Made by a program: the position numbers and the translations under genes | NCBI GenBank assembly: GCA_035547695.1 | Contig: DASZUK010000029.1 | Location: 22,718-86,717 of the forward strand | Length of the DNA: 64,000 nt | Source of the DNA: DASZUK01 sp035547695 | Lineage (GTDB): Bacteria > Actinomycetota > Acidimicrobiia > Acidimicrobiales > RAAP-2 | Direction: 5' to 3' | Part shown: piece after piece, positions 43,501-50,885 of the stretch | Numbering within the stretch: position 1 is the stretch's first letter | Layout: every line of letters starts with the position of its first letter | The notes under the pieces: generated by a model | Databases searched by the model: none | Told to the model about the DNA's origin: nothing | Seen by the model: the letters and a program-made list of their open reading frames with translations, nothing else

Positions 43501-43847
43501 GACCGGTAGGACTCCTCCACCAAGACGTGCACCGCGTCGGGGGCCGGGGCGCAGTCGTCGTGGCAGAGCAGGAAGAACGCCGCCCCCTCCACCATGCCCA
43601 GCACCTGGTTGACGGTCTCGCCGAAGCTCCGGCGGCCCTCGGCGTGCCGGACGTAGGCGTCCGGCAGCACCCGGGCGATCCGGGCCGTCGGGTCGTCGGT
43701 GCCGGACGACAGCACCAGCACGGAAAGTTCCTGGTAGTCCTGCGCCGCCAGGGCGGCCAGGGTCTCGTCGAACCAGGGCCCCGGATCGCTGGTCGCCACC
43801 ACCGCCACCACCGCCGGAGCGCGGGCGTCCACCAGTTGGGCGTCCAT
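40533..43847 (-). CDS. Giant membrane glycosyltransferase, GT2 domain plus multi-TM module
   Basis: Protein of 1104 residues. The N-terminal 260 residues are a GT2 domain: VVAVVATSDPGPWFDETLAA, a metal-binding FLLCHDDCAPAPDAV, GGFTLVRADLFAELGGYD and the acceptor-site GEDLDLSWRAQ. Two membrane segments and a cytoplasmic loop follow, then about ten further membrane segments (for example WVLAAVVLIVGTRDLVAGG, VVALGVLEGVAVAFAPAVAV) with an outer C-terminal domain and a final anchor (VGGVLELLLWVAVAGALLG). It probably polymerises or exports an envelope polysaccharide. A -10-like TATAGC (minus strand, 43860-43865) lies 12 nt before the ATG. Confidence 0.85.
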   Translation of the reverse strand: MDAQLVDARAPAVVAVVATSDPGPWFDETLAALAAQDYQELSVLVLSSGTDDPTARIARVLPDAYVRHAEGRRSFGETVNQVLGMVEGAAFFLLCHDDCAPAPDAVHVLVEESYRSNAGVVCPKMVRWDDPSVLLHVGMNADKTGAVVERVQAGEVDHGQHDAVRDVFVAPGGFTLVRADLFAELGGYDAGIPAMGEDLDLSWRAQVAGARVVVAPDARVRHLEAMAGELRPPPPPGEPLQVLQRRHELRAVLKCYTLFHLVRVVPQAALLAAGELVVALVVADRTRARAVAAAWWWNLRRLGELRQMRQQVRAHRVLPDREVRRLQVRGSTRLSTYLSRLAHQGFDVAHGRLPATGEAEPADDEPVLTGSVGLAFSEDTDFDDLDDLGHRSGRDRFGRRRRRPVLTSRRSRLVVWVLAAVVLIVGTRDLVAGGLPLVGQFLPLLGWSGTWHHLLAGWQSPGVGTTAPASPAFGVLGVLGTVLFGGMGLLQKVLVLGCVPVGAWGVSRLLKPLASPRARIIAAVAYLGLALPYDALARGRWDGLVAYAAVPWVLARLARASRLEPFAPPPATAGWRGTVAGQVVALGVLEGVAVAFAPAVAVVVVLCGAGMVAGSLLVGQRGVTLRALWVALGSTVVAAVLSAPWVVGTVLAGRSAVSVFGLAGSPSSAPGWSELLRFDVGPTGGSALSWLLLAAALVPLLLARRERLAWAGRLWVVACASWVLAMVVARGWTAPFAPSVDVLLAPAAVAVACGVGLAVAALEVDLSGYRFGWRQLLAAAGVMAAAVGLLPVVAAAGDGRWGLPASGYGDALSFLSPAGTTPTASYRVLWLGDPRALPTGGWSMSPGLAYATSESGVADAVDLWSPASAGPASQLADAVQLARKGRTTELGQLLAPAAVRYVVVVDTVAPVIDGMQRPQAFPAPADLVVALMDQGDLLPVPSSGSGYTVFENTAYVPERAQRSGQPVAAAGRWPSTADVSGWHPALPGVPGSSSYAGPVGAGTTYAAYAPAGRWHLAVDGRAVPQSAAFGWAAQYGGTPAGRATLAFDGSVLPTVGGVLELLLWVAVAGALLGRRRWLDWWWGPLLHRFRHRRAGRRRHGAAAP

Positions 43848-43909
43848 CAGGAAGGCGAGGCTATACCCCGCGGTGCCCGCCGGCCCGGGCTTCCGGCCCG
43901 AAAGAATGC

Positions 43910-43936
43910 TTGCAAATGTTTAACTGTAGATATACT
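43910..43936 (+). promoter_or_regulatory. Candidate promoter of small coiled-coil gene
   Basis: TTGCAA (43910-43915) and TATACT (43931-43936), spacer 15 bp, lie in an AT-rich island 45 nt before ATG 43981, followed by gaaggagg as ribosome-binding site. Confidence 0.4.
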
Positions 43937-43980
43937 GTGGTTGTCAGAACGCCCACGACATTCCACGAAGGAGGCCGGCG

Positions 43981-44379
43981 ATGCCGGACGTGAACGACCT
44001 CACCAACGAAGTGGCCGGACGGGCCCGGGACGCCGCCTACGTGGTGGTCGGCCTGGGCGTCCTCGGGTTCCAGCGGGCCCAGGTGGAGCGGCGTGACCTC
44101 CAGCGACGGCTGGCCGCGGAGGCCCCGGCCGTGGAGCAGCGGCTGTCCGGCGTCCGCTCTGCCCTGTCCGCCGGGGTGCCCGGCGTCCGCTCTGCCCTGT
44201 CCGCCGGCGTGCGGCGGCTCGACGGCGTGGTGGAGGTGGCGTCGCAGCGGGTCGAGTCGGCCCTGGTGCCCCTGGAGGAGCAACTGCCGCCGGCGGCCCG
44301 GGACCTGTCCCAGAGGGCCCGCCAGCAGGTCAGGGTGGTCCGGGTCCAGATCCGGGACGCCGTGGGCGCGGTGGCCTGA
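43981..44379 (+). CDS. Small helical protein, unknown function
   Basis: Protein of 132 residues with a strong ribosome-binding site (ggagg). It is mostly amphipathic helix. One moderately hydrophobic stretch (YVVVGLGVLGFQRAQ) near the N-terminus is followed by charged helices such as QVERRDLQRRLAAEAPAVEQ. An 11-residue unit PGVRSALSAGV is duplicated in tandem, mirrored by an exact DNA duplication. It resembles phasin- or HbhA-like small helical proteins only in composition; I do not recognise the family. It stands between the two divergent or convergent envelope gene groups. Confidence 0.65.
   Translation: MPDVNDLTNEVAGRARDAAYVVVGLGVLGFQRAQVERRDLQRRLAAEAPAVEQRLSGVRSALSAGVPGVRSALSAGVRRLDGVVEVASQRVESALVPLEEQLPPAARDLSQRARQQVRVVRVQIRDAVGAVA
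44147..44207 (+). repeat. Recent in-frame 33-bp tandem duplication
   Basis: The 28-nt segment at 44147-44174 recurs identically at 44180-44207 (33-bp period, 11 codons) inside the small helical gene. Perfect identity suggests a recent slippage event. Confidence 0.75.
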
Positions 44380-44392
44380 GCCAGGCCGGGCG

Positions 44393-45295
44393 TCAGGCCG
44401 ACGCCGGCTGGGACGCCCAGTAGTCGAGGACGTCCCGCAGGGTGTCGTCGAGGGGGATGGCCGGCTTCCAGCCGGTGGCGGCCTCCAGCCGGGAGGGGTC
44501 GCCGCGGAGCACCGGCACGTCCACCGGACGGACCAGGTCCGGATCGGTGACCAGCCGGATGTCGGCCCCGGCCAGCGCGAGGAGGCGGGCGGCGATGTCC
44601 GAGATGGGGATGTCCTGGCCGGAGCAGACGTTGTAGACGGTCCCGGGGACGCCGCGCTGCACCAGTAGCCGGTAGCCCTGCACCACGTCGCGGACGTCGG
44701 TGAAGTCGCGCCGGGTCGTCAGGGTGCCGACCGCCATCTCGGTGGCCCCGGTCCGGCGGGCGTCGACGATCCGGCGGGCCAGGGCAGAGACGGCGAAGGT
44801 GGGGGCCTGGCCGGGGCCGACGTGGTTGAACGGCCGGACCACGAGCACCGGCTGGCCGTACCCGCGCCAGGCCTGCAGGGCCACCTGCTCCGCCGCGGCC
44901 TTGCTGGCCGCGTACGGCGTGGCCGGGGCCACCGGGGAGTCCTCGGTCAGGGGCAGGTCGCCGGGGGTCACCACCCCGTACACCTCGGCGGAGCTGACCA
45001 CCAGCACCGTCGGCGCCGTCGGCAGTTGCCGGGCGGCGGCCAGCACGGCCGCGGTGCCGAGGACGTTGACCCGCAGCACCTCCGCCGGCTGCTGCCAGGA
45101 CTCCCCCACGTGGGTCCGGGCGGCCAGGTGGTAGATGGCGTCGGGGGCGGCGGCGGCCACCACCGGGTCCAGGGCGGCCTGGTCGGCCACGTCGGTCTCC
45201 AGGTCGATGGCCACCACGTCGTCCCCCCGGTCACGCAGGTGGGCGGCCAACCAGTTGCCGACGAACCCTCGTCCGCCGGTGATCAGTGCGCGCAC
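44393..45295 (-). CDS. rmd: NAD(P)-dependent GDP-6-deoxy-4-keto-mannose reductase-like protein
   Basis: Extended SDR of 300 residues: N-terminal nucleotide loop TGGRGFVGNWLA, DAIYHLAARTHVGESW, the Ser of VVSSAEVYG and the active-site PYAASKAAAEQ. NVCSGQDIPISDIAARLL and the HVGPGQAPTFAVS segment are typical of Rmd/GDP-mannose 4,6-dehydratase relatives, so GDP-D-rhamnose or a related 6-deoxyhexose is likely. A partner GDP-mannose 4,6-dehydratase is not in the window. The GTG start at 45295 lies 6 nt after TAGGGT (45302-45307), which is built on the TAG stop of the upstream glycosyltransferase; a leaderless start is likely. Confidence 0.83.
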   Translation of the reverse strand: MRALITGGRGFVGNWLAAHLRDRGDDVVAIDLETDVADQAALDPVVAAAAPDAIYHLAARTHVGESWQQPAEVLRVNVLGTAAVLAAARQLPTAPTVLVVSSAEVYGVVTPGDLPLTEDSPVAPATPYAASKAAAEQVALQAWRGYGQPVLVVRPFNHVGPGQAPTFAVSALARRIVDARRTGATEMAVGTLTTRRDFTDVRDVVQGYRLLVQRGVPGTVYNVCSGQDIPISDIAARLLALAGADIRLVTDPDLVRPVDVPVLRGDPSRLEAATGWKPAIPLDDTLRDVLDYWASQPASA

Positions 45296-45301
45296 CCCAG
45301 C

Positions 45302-45307
45302 ACCCTA
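45302..45307 (-). promoter_or_regulatory. -10 box TAGGGT overlapping an upstream stop codon
   Basis: The minus-strand hexamer TAGGGT begins with the TAG stop of the upstream GT4 gene and ends 6 nt before the GTG of the Rmd-like gene. It would give a leaderless internal promoter. Confidence 0.4.
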
Positions 45308-46522
45308 CCGGGCGGCCCGACGGTAGGCCTGGAGGTGCCGTTGCGCGCTGGCCTCCCAGGTCCGGGCGGCCGCCACCTCCAGCCCCCGCCGCCGCCGGTC
45401 GGCGGTGCCGCCCCCACCGTCGTCGGACAGGACGCCGTCGATGGCCGAGGCCAGGTCGGCGGTGTCCCCCGGCGCGACCAGCACCGCGGCGCCGTCCGCC
45501 AGCTCCGCCATGGCCGTCCCCGAGGTCGTGACCAGCGGCGCCCCGCAGGCCAGGGCCTCCAGGGCGGGCAGCCCGTACCCCTCGGCCAGCGACGGGTAGG
45601 CCACCACCGCGGCGGTCCGCAGCAGGGCCGGCACCGCGCCGTCCGGCACGTACCCGGTCCGGACGATCCGGTCCCGGTGCCGCTCGGCCGCCATCTCGGC
45701 CCGCTCCACCTCGTCCGCCCCCCACCCCCGCTGGCCGGCCAGCACCAGGACGGCGTCGGGGTGGGCGTCGGCCACCTGCTCGAACGCCCGCACCAGGGCC
45801 GGCACGTTCTTGCGTGGCTCGATGGTGCCGACGAACACCACCATCGGCCGGTCCGGGTCCAGGCCCAGCGCGGCCACCGCCGCCCGGTCCGCGCCGGGCG
45901 ACGGCTCCCGGGGGGTGAACCGGGCGTGGTCCACCCCGTGGGGGGCCACCACCACCGGGGCCGACACCGGGCAGACCTCCGCCAGCCGCGCCGCGGTGGT
46001 GGCGCTGACGCACACGATCACCGCCGCCCGGCGCGCCGCCACCTTGATGGCCCGCCGGAACAGCAGCACCTTCGACCGCTCGTGCCATTCGGGGTGGTCG
46101 AAGAAGGTGCAGTCGTGCACCGTCACCACCACCGGCACCGACGCCCGCTCCGGCATGGTGTAGTGCGGGCCGTGGTGCACCGCCACCCCCGACCGGCGGA
46201 GCACCCCGGGCAGCCCCAACTGCTCCCACCCCAGCCGCAGCGGCCGGGGGCCCGGCGCCACCGGCACCACCGTGGCCCCGGGCGCCCCGGCGAGGGCCTC
46301 CCAGCGGGCGGCGTCGTGCCGGCGGGCCACCAGGGTGAGCGCCACCTCCGGGTGGCCGGCCAGGGCGGTGGCCAGCTCCAGGGTGTACCGCCCGGCGCCG
46401 GCCGGGGAGGCCGGCACGGCGCTGACGTCCAGCGACACCGGCAGCGGGTCGGGCCGTACCCCCCCGGTCCGCCCTACCCCCCCGGTCCGCTCTGCCCCCC
46501 CGGTCCGCTCCGGCCCGGTCAC
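45305..46522 (-). CDS. GT4-family glycosyltransferase (third of three)
   Basis: Protein of 405 residues with a GT-B fold: VSLDVSAVPASPAGAGRYTL, VVTVHDCTFFDHPEWH, VVAPHGVDHARFTP, FVGTIEPRKNVPALVRAF and the donor-site Glu motif YPSLAEGYGLPALEALACG. It would transfer a hexose, probably mannose or rhamnose, from a GDP-sugar. The GTG start at 46522 overlaps the previous stop (GTGA). The N-terminus contains ERTGG/GRTGG repeats mirrored in DNA. Confidence 0.87.
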   Translation of the reverse strand: MTGPERTGGAERTGGVGRTGGVRPDPLPVSLDVSAVPASPAGAGRYTLELATALAGHPEVALTLVARRHDAARWEALAGAPGATVVPVAPGPRPLRLGWEQLGLPGVLRRSGVAVHHGPHYTMPERASVPVVVTVHDCTFFDHPEWHERSKVLLFRRAIKVAARRAAVIVCVSATTAARLAEVCPVSAPVVVAPHGVDHARFTPREPSPGADRAAVAALGLDPDRPMVVFVGTIEPRKNVPALVRAFEQVADAHPDAVLVLAGQRGWGADEVERAEMAAERHRDRIVRTGYVPDGAVPALLRTAAVVAYPSLAEGYGLPALEALACGAPLVTTSGTAMAELADGAAVLVAPGDTADLASAIDGVLSDDGGGGTADRRRRGLEVAAARTWEASAQRHLQAYRRAAR

Positions 46523-47670
46523 GCCAGGGCCTTCCAGAGGTCGGCGTGCCACCGGGCGGCCTGCCGCCAGGTCCGGCCGGCCACCAGGGCCCGGCCGCGG
46601 GCGGCCAGGGTGGCCCGCAGGGCGTCGTCCACGGCCGCGGCGACCAGGGCGTCGGCGATGGCGTCGACGTCCATCGGGTCCACCCGTAGGGCGGACGGGG
46701 CGGCGGCGTGGGACACCACGCTGGGCACCCCGGTGCTGGCCACCACGGGCACCCCGAAGGTCATGGCCTCCAGGGGCGGCAGGCCGTACCCCTCGGCCAG
46801 GGGCACGTAGGCGAAGGCCCGGGCCCCGTCGTAGAGGGCGGCCAGCACCTCGTCGGTGACCAGGCCGGCCGCCACCACCCCCTCCGGCGGCGGGCTGCCG
46901 GGGCTGCCGTCGGGGCCGAGGGCGGCGTCCCCCCATCCCGGCGGCCCGACCACCACCAGCGGCCAGGGCTCGGGGAGCGACCGCCGGGCCAGCCGGTAGC
47001 CGGCCACCAGGCGGTGCAGGTTCTTCCGCGGCTCCCGGGTGCTGGCCGTCAGCAGGTACGGGCCGTGCACCCCCAGCCGGTGCAGCAGGGCGTCGGCGCC
47101 GGCCCGGTCCGGGGAGGGCAGGTGGTCGGTGCCCCACCGGAGCACCGACACCCGGCGGTCCGCCGCCCCGGCCACCCGGAGCTCCCCGGCGGCCTCCGGT
47201 GACGGGACCAGCAGGACGTCGGCGTGGCGCAGCGCCCTTCGCAGGGCGGCCTCGTGCCAGCGGCGCCCTCTCCGGGTGGTGGCCTCCGGGAACCGCCGCC
47301 AGACGGTGTCGTGCACCGTCACCACCAGCACCTGCCGCCGCCGGCCGGACCGGCGGACCGGGGGGGCCGCGGTGGAGACGGCGTGGACCACCCCGAACCC
47401 GCCGGGGGCCCGCACCAGCCCGCGGTCCCAGCCCCTGGTCAGCACCGGGCCGGGGAGAAGGGACGTCCGCACCGGCATCCCCCACCGCTCCAGCGGGTCC
47501 GGGATGCCGGCCGGTGGCCGGCTGGCCAGCAACGACACCTCCGGCAGCGCCGCCCCCGGCGTCGCGCCCAGGGCGACCAGGCCGTCCAGCAGGGCGGACG
47601 CGTACCGGCCGATGCCCCCCGGCACCTCCCGGCGGAGCTGCTCCACCACCAGCAGCACCGGCGCGGTCAC
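46519..47670 (-). CDS. GT4-family glycosyltransferase (second of three)
   Basis: Protein of 383 residues: LLVVEQLRREVPGGIGRYAS, VVTVHDTVWRRFPEATTRRG, VSVLRWGTDHLPSPD, LLTASTREPRKNLHRLVAGY and YVPLAEGYGLPPLEAMTFG. It belongs to the same subfamily as its neighbours, and the three probably arose by duplication. GTG 47670 overlaps the preceding stop as GTGA, and its own stop overlaps the next start. Sugar and acceptor are unknown. Confidence 0.86.
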   Translation of the reverse strand: MTAPVLLVVEQLRREVPGGIGRYASALLDGLVALGATPGAALPEVSLLASRPPAGIPDPLERWGMPVRTSLLPGPVLTRGWDRGLVRAPGGFGVVHAVSTAAPPVRRSGRRRQVLVVTVHDTVWRRFPEATTRRGRRWHEAALRRALRHADVLLVPSPEAAGELRVAGAADRRVSVLRWGTDHLPSPDRAGADALLHRLGVHGPYLLTASTREPRKNLHRLVAGYRLARRSLPEPWPLVVVGPPGWGDAALGPDGSPGSPPPEGVVAAGLVTDEVLAALYDGARAFAYVPLAEGYGLPPLEAMTFGVPVVASTGVPSVVSHAAAPSALRVDPMDVDAIADALVAAAVDDALRATLAARGRALVAGRTWRQAARWHADLWKALA

Positions 47671-48869
47671 CGCCCCTCCCCGGCGGCCCGGTGGGCGTCG
47701 TGGTAGAGGGCGTCCAGGCCGGCCGCGCAGGCCGCCCAGTTGAACCGGCCGGCCCGGTCCCGGCCGGCGGCCACCGCGGCGGCGGCCCGGTCGGCGTCGT
47801 CCAGCACCGTCGCCAGGGCGGCGGCCAGGCCGTGGTGGTCGCCGACGTCCACCAGCACGGCGGCGTCGCCGAGCACCTCCGGCAGGGCCCCGGCCCGGCT
47901 GGCCACCACCGGCACCCCGGCCGCCATGGCCTGGAGGGGGGGGAACCCGAACCCCTCGTACACCGACGGGTACGCCAGCACCGCGGCCCCGTGCAGCAGG
48001 CCGGACAGCGCGGCGTCGTCCAGCCAGCCGGTCCGCACGATGCGGGCCCGGGCCGCGGCCCCGTCGACCGCCTCGGCCAGGGCCTGGGCGCCCCACCCGT
48101 CCGGCCCGGCCAGCACCAGGGCCAGGTCCGGCCGGTCGGCAGCCACCTCGTCGAAGGCCCGGACCAGCCCCGGCAGGTCCTTGCGGGGCTCCGCGGTGCC
48201 GACGGCCAGCACGTACCGGCCGGTGCCCGCCGGCAGGTACCGGCCGGCGACCCCGTCGGCCGGCGGTGGCAACGGCGGCACCCCGGAGTGCACCGCCCGC
48301 ACCCGGTCCGGGTCCGCACCGAAGGTGTCGACCACCTCGGCGGCCACGAAGGCCGACGGGGTGTGCACCCAGGCGCCGCGGCGCAGGGCCCGCCGGATCA
48401 GGTCCGGATAGGCCAGGGTCGGCCCGTCGCACAGCTCCGGGAACCGCACCGTGGTGAGGTCGTGCACCGTCATCACCCGGGCGGCCCGCCGGGTGGGGGG
48501 CACCACGAAGTTGGTGCCGTGCACCACGTCGACCGGGCCGACGAACCACTCCAGCGGCGGCTGCTCCGTCCTGGCCCAGGACCGGTGCAGGGGCCGTGCC
48601 GGCATGGCCCGCTGGGCCACCCGCACCCCGGCCGGCACCAACTGGCCGATCAGCCGGCGCCGGCGCCAGCTAACCGCGAACGCCGACACCGACAGGTCCC
48701 GCCGATCGGCCAGGGCGCCCAGGGCGCCGGCACAGAAGGCCCCGACCCCGGTGGGCCGGCCGAGCAGCGGGGTGGCGTCCAGCGCCACCGCCAGGACCGC
48801 TCCGCTGGGCGCACCAGGCGGACCGGGCGCACCGGGGGGCGTCTCGGCCGCTGCGGGGTCCGTCGGCAT
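47667..48869 (-). CDS. GT4-family glycosyltransferase (first of three)
   Basis: Protein of 400 residues: VALDATPLLGRPTGVGAFCA, VMTVHDLTTVRFPELCDGPT, VRAVHSGVPPLPPPA, VLAVGTAEPRKDLPGLVRAF and YPSVYEGFGFPPLQAMAAG. The HGTNFVVPPTRRAARVM segment matches mannosyltransferase-type members. ATG 48869 is chosen since upstream sequence is simple repeat. It is the first gene of a three-gene overlapping glycosyltransferase operon followed by the Rmd-like reductase. Confidence 0.86.
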   Translation of the reverse strand: MPTDPAAAETPPGAPGPPGAPSGAVLAVALDATPLLGRPTGVGAFCAGALGALADRRDLSVSAFAVSWRRRRLIGQLVPAGVRVAQRAMPARPLHRSWARTEQPPLEWFVGPVDVVHGTNFVVPPTRRAARVMTVHDLTTVRFPELCDGPTLAYPDLIRRALRRGAWVHTPSAFVAAEVVDTFGADPDRVRAVHSGVPPLPPPADGVAGRYLPAGTGRYVLAVGTAEPRKDLPGLVRAFDEVAADRPDLALVLAGPDGWGAQALAEAVDGAAARARIVRTGWLDDAALSGLLHGAAVLAYPSVYEGFGFPPLQAMAAGVPVVASRAGALPEVLGDAAVLVDVGDHHGLAAALATVLDDADRAAAAVAAGRDRAGRFNWAACAAGLDALYHDAHRAAGEGR

Positions 48870-48899
48870 TCCGTCGAGCCTGGCACAACGGCCGGGTCC

Positions 48900-49045
48900 C
48901 GGCGGCCAGGTGCCGGTGCCCCGGGCGCCGGTGCCGGTGTCCGGCGCCGGGCGCCGGGTGCGGGGCACCGGTGTCCGGCCCCGGGCGTCAGGTGCGGGTG
49001 CCGGGGTCAGGCGCCGGGCGCCGGTGTTGGTGTTGGGTGCCGGGG
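48900..49045. repeat. Imperfect GGTGCCGG/GGGCGCCGG simple repeats
   Basis: This intergenic tract is built of degenerate ggtgccgg and gggcgccgg units; ggtgccggggtcaggcgc appears twice (near 48998 and 49038). No gene is supported. It separates the glycosyltransferase operon from the SDR gene. Confidence 0.55.
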
Positions 49046-49888
49046 TCAGGCGCTGAGGGCGCCGTCGACGGACAGGATGGCGCCGGACACGTAGCCGGCC
49101 TCGTCCGAGGCCAGGTAGGCGATGGCGGAGGCCACCTCGGCCGGGGTGCAGAAGCCCATCGGGGTCATCATGCGCTCGGCCTGCTTCGGGTCGGCCCCCT
49201 CCGGGAAGCCGAACTCCCAGACCAGCGGGGTGTCCACCCCGCCGGGCGCGACCCCGTTGACCCGGACGCCCTTGTCGACGTACTCGACCGCCAGGGCCTT
49301 GACCATCATGCCGACCCCGCCCTTGGAGGCGCTGTAGGCGGCGGCGTAGGCCTGGCCCATCACCCCGGCGGTGGACACCACGTTGGTGATGGACCCGCCG
49401 TGCTCCAGCAGGCTGGGCAGGGCGGCCCGGATGACCAGGAAGGTGCCGGTGAGGTTGACGGCCAGGATCTGCTGCCAGCCCTCCAGGGACTGGTCGACGG
49501 TGTGGGCGAACCGGCCGATGCCGGCCACGTTGCACACCACGGTGATCGGCCCCAGCTCGGCGGTGGCCTGGGCGATGGCGTCGTTGACCGACGCCTCGTC
49601 GGTGACGTCGCAGCGGATCGGCACCGCCCGGCCGCCGGACGCCCACTCCGGGGCGGCCGCGGTGGCGTCGGCGATCTCGGCCGCCACCGACTTCACCGCG
49701 TCCTCCGCGATGTCCAGGGCGGCCACCGCCGCGCCCTCGGCGGCCAACCGTCGGGCCGTGGCCCGGCCGATGCCCGATCCGGCCCCGGTGACCACCGCCA
49801 CCTTGCCGGCGAACCGGTTCGGCGACAGGTACTCCACCGCCGTCCCCCGGTCCGGGTCCGGCTCCCCCAGGTTCCTGATCGGGCTCAT
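49046..49888 (-). CDS. Short-chain dehydrogenase/reductase
   Basis: Classical SDR of 280 residues: nucleotide loop TGAGSGIGRATARRLA, CNVAGIGRF (NxAG), catalytic Ser in NVVSTAGVMG and YSASKGG (YxxxK), C-terminal SGAILSVDGALSA. It oxidises or reduces a hydroxyl/keto group with NAD(P); hydroxysteroid or 3-hydroxyacyl substrates are common in this subgroup, but none can be proven. ATG 49888 is favoured by GGAGG upstream over the in-frame ATG 36 nt earlier. A perfect TetR-type palindrome lies just upstream. Confidence 0.88.
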   Translation of the reverse strand: MSPIRNLGEPDPDRGTAVEYLSPNRFAGKVAVVTGAGSGIGRATARRLAAEGAAVAALDIAEDAVKSVAAEIADATAAAPEWASGGRAVPIRCDVTDEASVNDAIAQATAELGPITVVCNVAGIGRFAHTVDQSLEGWQQILAVNLTGTFLVIRAALPSLLEHGGSITNVVSTAGVMGQAYAAAYSASKGGVGMMVKALAVEYVDKGVRVNGVAPGGVDTPLVWEFGFPEGADPKQAERMMTPMGFCTPAEVASAIAYLASDEAGYVSGAILSVDGALSA

Positions 49889-49910
49889 CCGTTGCTCCTC
49901 CTCTGGAATC

Positions 49911-49923
49911 TGACGGACCGTCA
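49911..49923. promoter_or_regulatory. TetR-type operator upstream of SDR gene
   Basis: TGACGGACCGTCA is a perfect 13-bp inverted repeat (6-bp arms) 22 nt before the SDR start. Palindromes of this form are typical of TetR-family repressors. The regulator gene is not adjacent. Confidence 0.55.
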
Positions 49924-49952
49924 CATCGGCGCTGCGATGGTAACAGGGCCGG

Positions 49953-50843
49953 TCAGCCGGATGCCCCGCCCCCGGCTCCGGCTCCGGCCTCGGCCAGCAC
50001 GGCGTCGGACAGGGCCGGCCAGGCCTCGGCCGCCCAGGGCCCGAAGTCCCGGTCGCTCAGCGCGGCACAGGCCAGCCCGGCCTCCGGGTCCACCCAAAGG
50101 AACCCGCCGGCCTGGCCGAAGTGGCCGAAGGTGGCCGGGCTGTTGGCCGCGCCGGTCCAGTGCGGCCGCTTCCCGTCCCGGATCTCGAACCCCAGCCCCC
50201 AGTCGCAGGGGTCCTGGCGGCCGAAGCCGGGCAGCACCCCGGCCAGCCCCGGGAAGGCCACCGCGGTGGCCGCCCCCAGGGTGGCCGGGTCCACCAGGGT
50301 CGGGGCCAGCAACTGGCCGCCCAGGGCCAGCAGGTCCCGGACGGTGCCGACCAGGCCGGACCCCGGCGACCCGTCCGGCGCCATCCTGGTTCCCCCCATG
50401 CCCAGGGGGTCCAGGACGGCGTCACGGAGGTATGTCACGAACGGCAGCCCGGACCGGTCGGCCAGCATCTGCCCGACCACGTCGAACCCGGCGTTGGAGT
50501 AGATCCGTCGCCGCCCCGGGGCGGCCAGCACCAGGTCCCCGGACGGGGCCAGCCCGGAGGCGTGGGCCAGCAGGTGGGCCACCGTCGATCCCGGAGGGCC
50601 GGCCGGGTCGTCGAGGGCTACGGTGCCCTCCTCGACGGCGACCAGCACCGCCAGCGCCGTGCAGAGCTTGGTGACCGACGCCCACCGGAACGGCCGGTCG
50701 ACGTCGCCGGTGGTGGCCACCGGCTGCGGCCCGCCGGCTGGTGGCCCGGCGGGCTGCGGCCCGGCGGCTGGTGGCGGGCGGTGGACCACCCCGGCCGCCG
50801 CCGCGCCGACCGGCCAGCCGGCCACGGCGTCCAGTGCCCTCAT
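49953..50843 (-). CDS. Serine hydrolase of the beta-lactamase (class C/esterase) fold
   Basis: Protein of 296 residues with the three penicillin-binding-fold motifs: SVTK (SxxK, nucleophile), YSNAG (YxN) and HFGQAGG (HxG). No signal peptide is visible, so it is likely a cytoplasmic esterase or peptidase, not a beta-lactamase. A Pro/Gly-rich loop (GPQPAGPPAGG) lies before the nucleophile. TACGCT on the minus strand (50853-50858) ends 9 nt upstream of the ATG. It is divergent from cofE. Confidence 0.85.
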   Translation of the reverse strand: MRALDAVAGWPVGAAAAGVVHRPPPAAGPQPAGPPAGGPQPVATTGDVDRPFRWASVTKLCTALAVLVAVEEGTVALDDPAGPPGSTVAHLLAHASGLAPSGDLVLAAPGRRRIYSNAGFDVVGQMLADRSGLPFVTYLRDAVLDPLGMGGTRMAPDGSPGSGLVGTVRDLLALGGQLLAPTLVDPATLGAATAVAFPGLAGVLPGFGRQDPCDWGLGFEIRDGKRPHWTGAANSPATFGHFGQAGGFLWVDPEAGLACAALSDRDFGPWAAEAWPALSDAVLAEAGAGAGGGASG

Positions 50844-50852
50844 GACGCGGGG

Positions 50853-50877
50853 AGCGTACCGGTGGCCGGCGTAGGGT
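50853..50877. promoter_or_regulatory. Divergent near-leaderless -10 boxes
   Basis: Minus-strand TACGCT (50853-50858) lies 9 nt before the hydrolase ATG; plus-strand TAGGGT (50872-50877) lies 8 nt before the cofE ATG. Both fit TAnnnT. No -35 boxes or ribosome-binding sites are evident in this 42-nt gap. Confidence 0.4.
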
Positions 50878-50885
50878 GGGGCGCC

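Noticed and set aside
50853..50877. Shared operator between hydrolase and cofE
   Set aside because: No inverted repeat was found; only two separate -10-like boxes.
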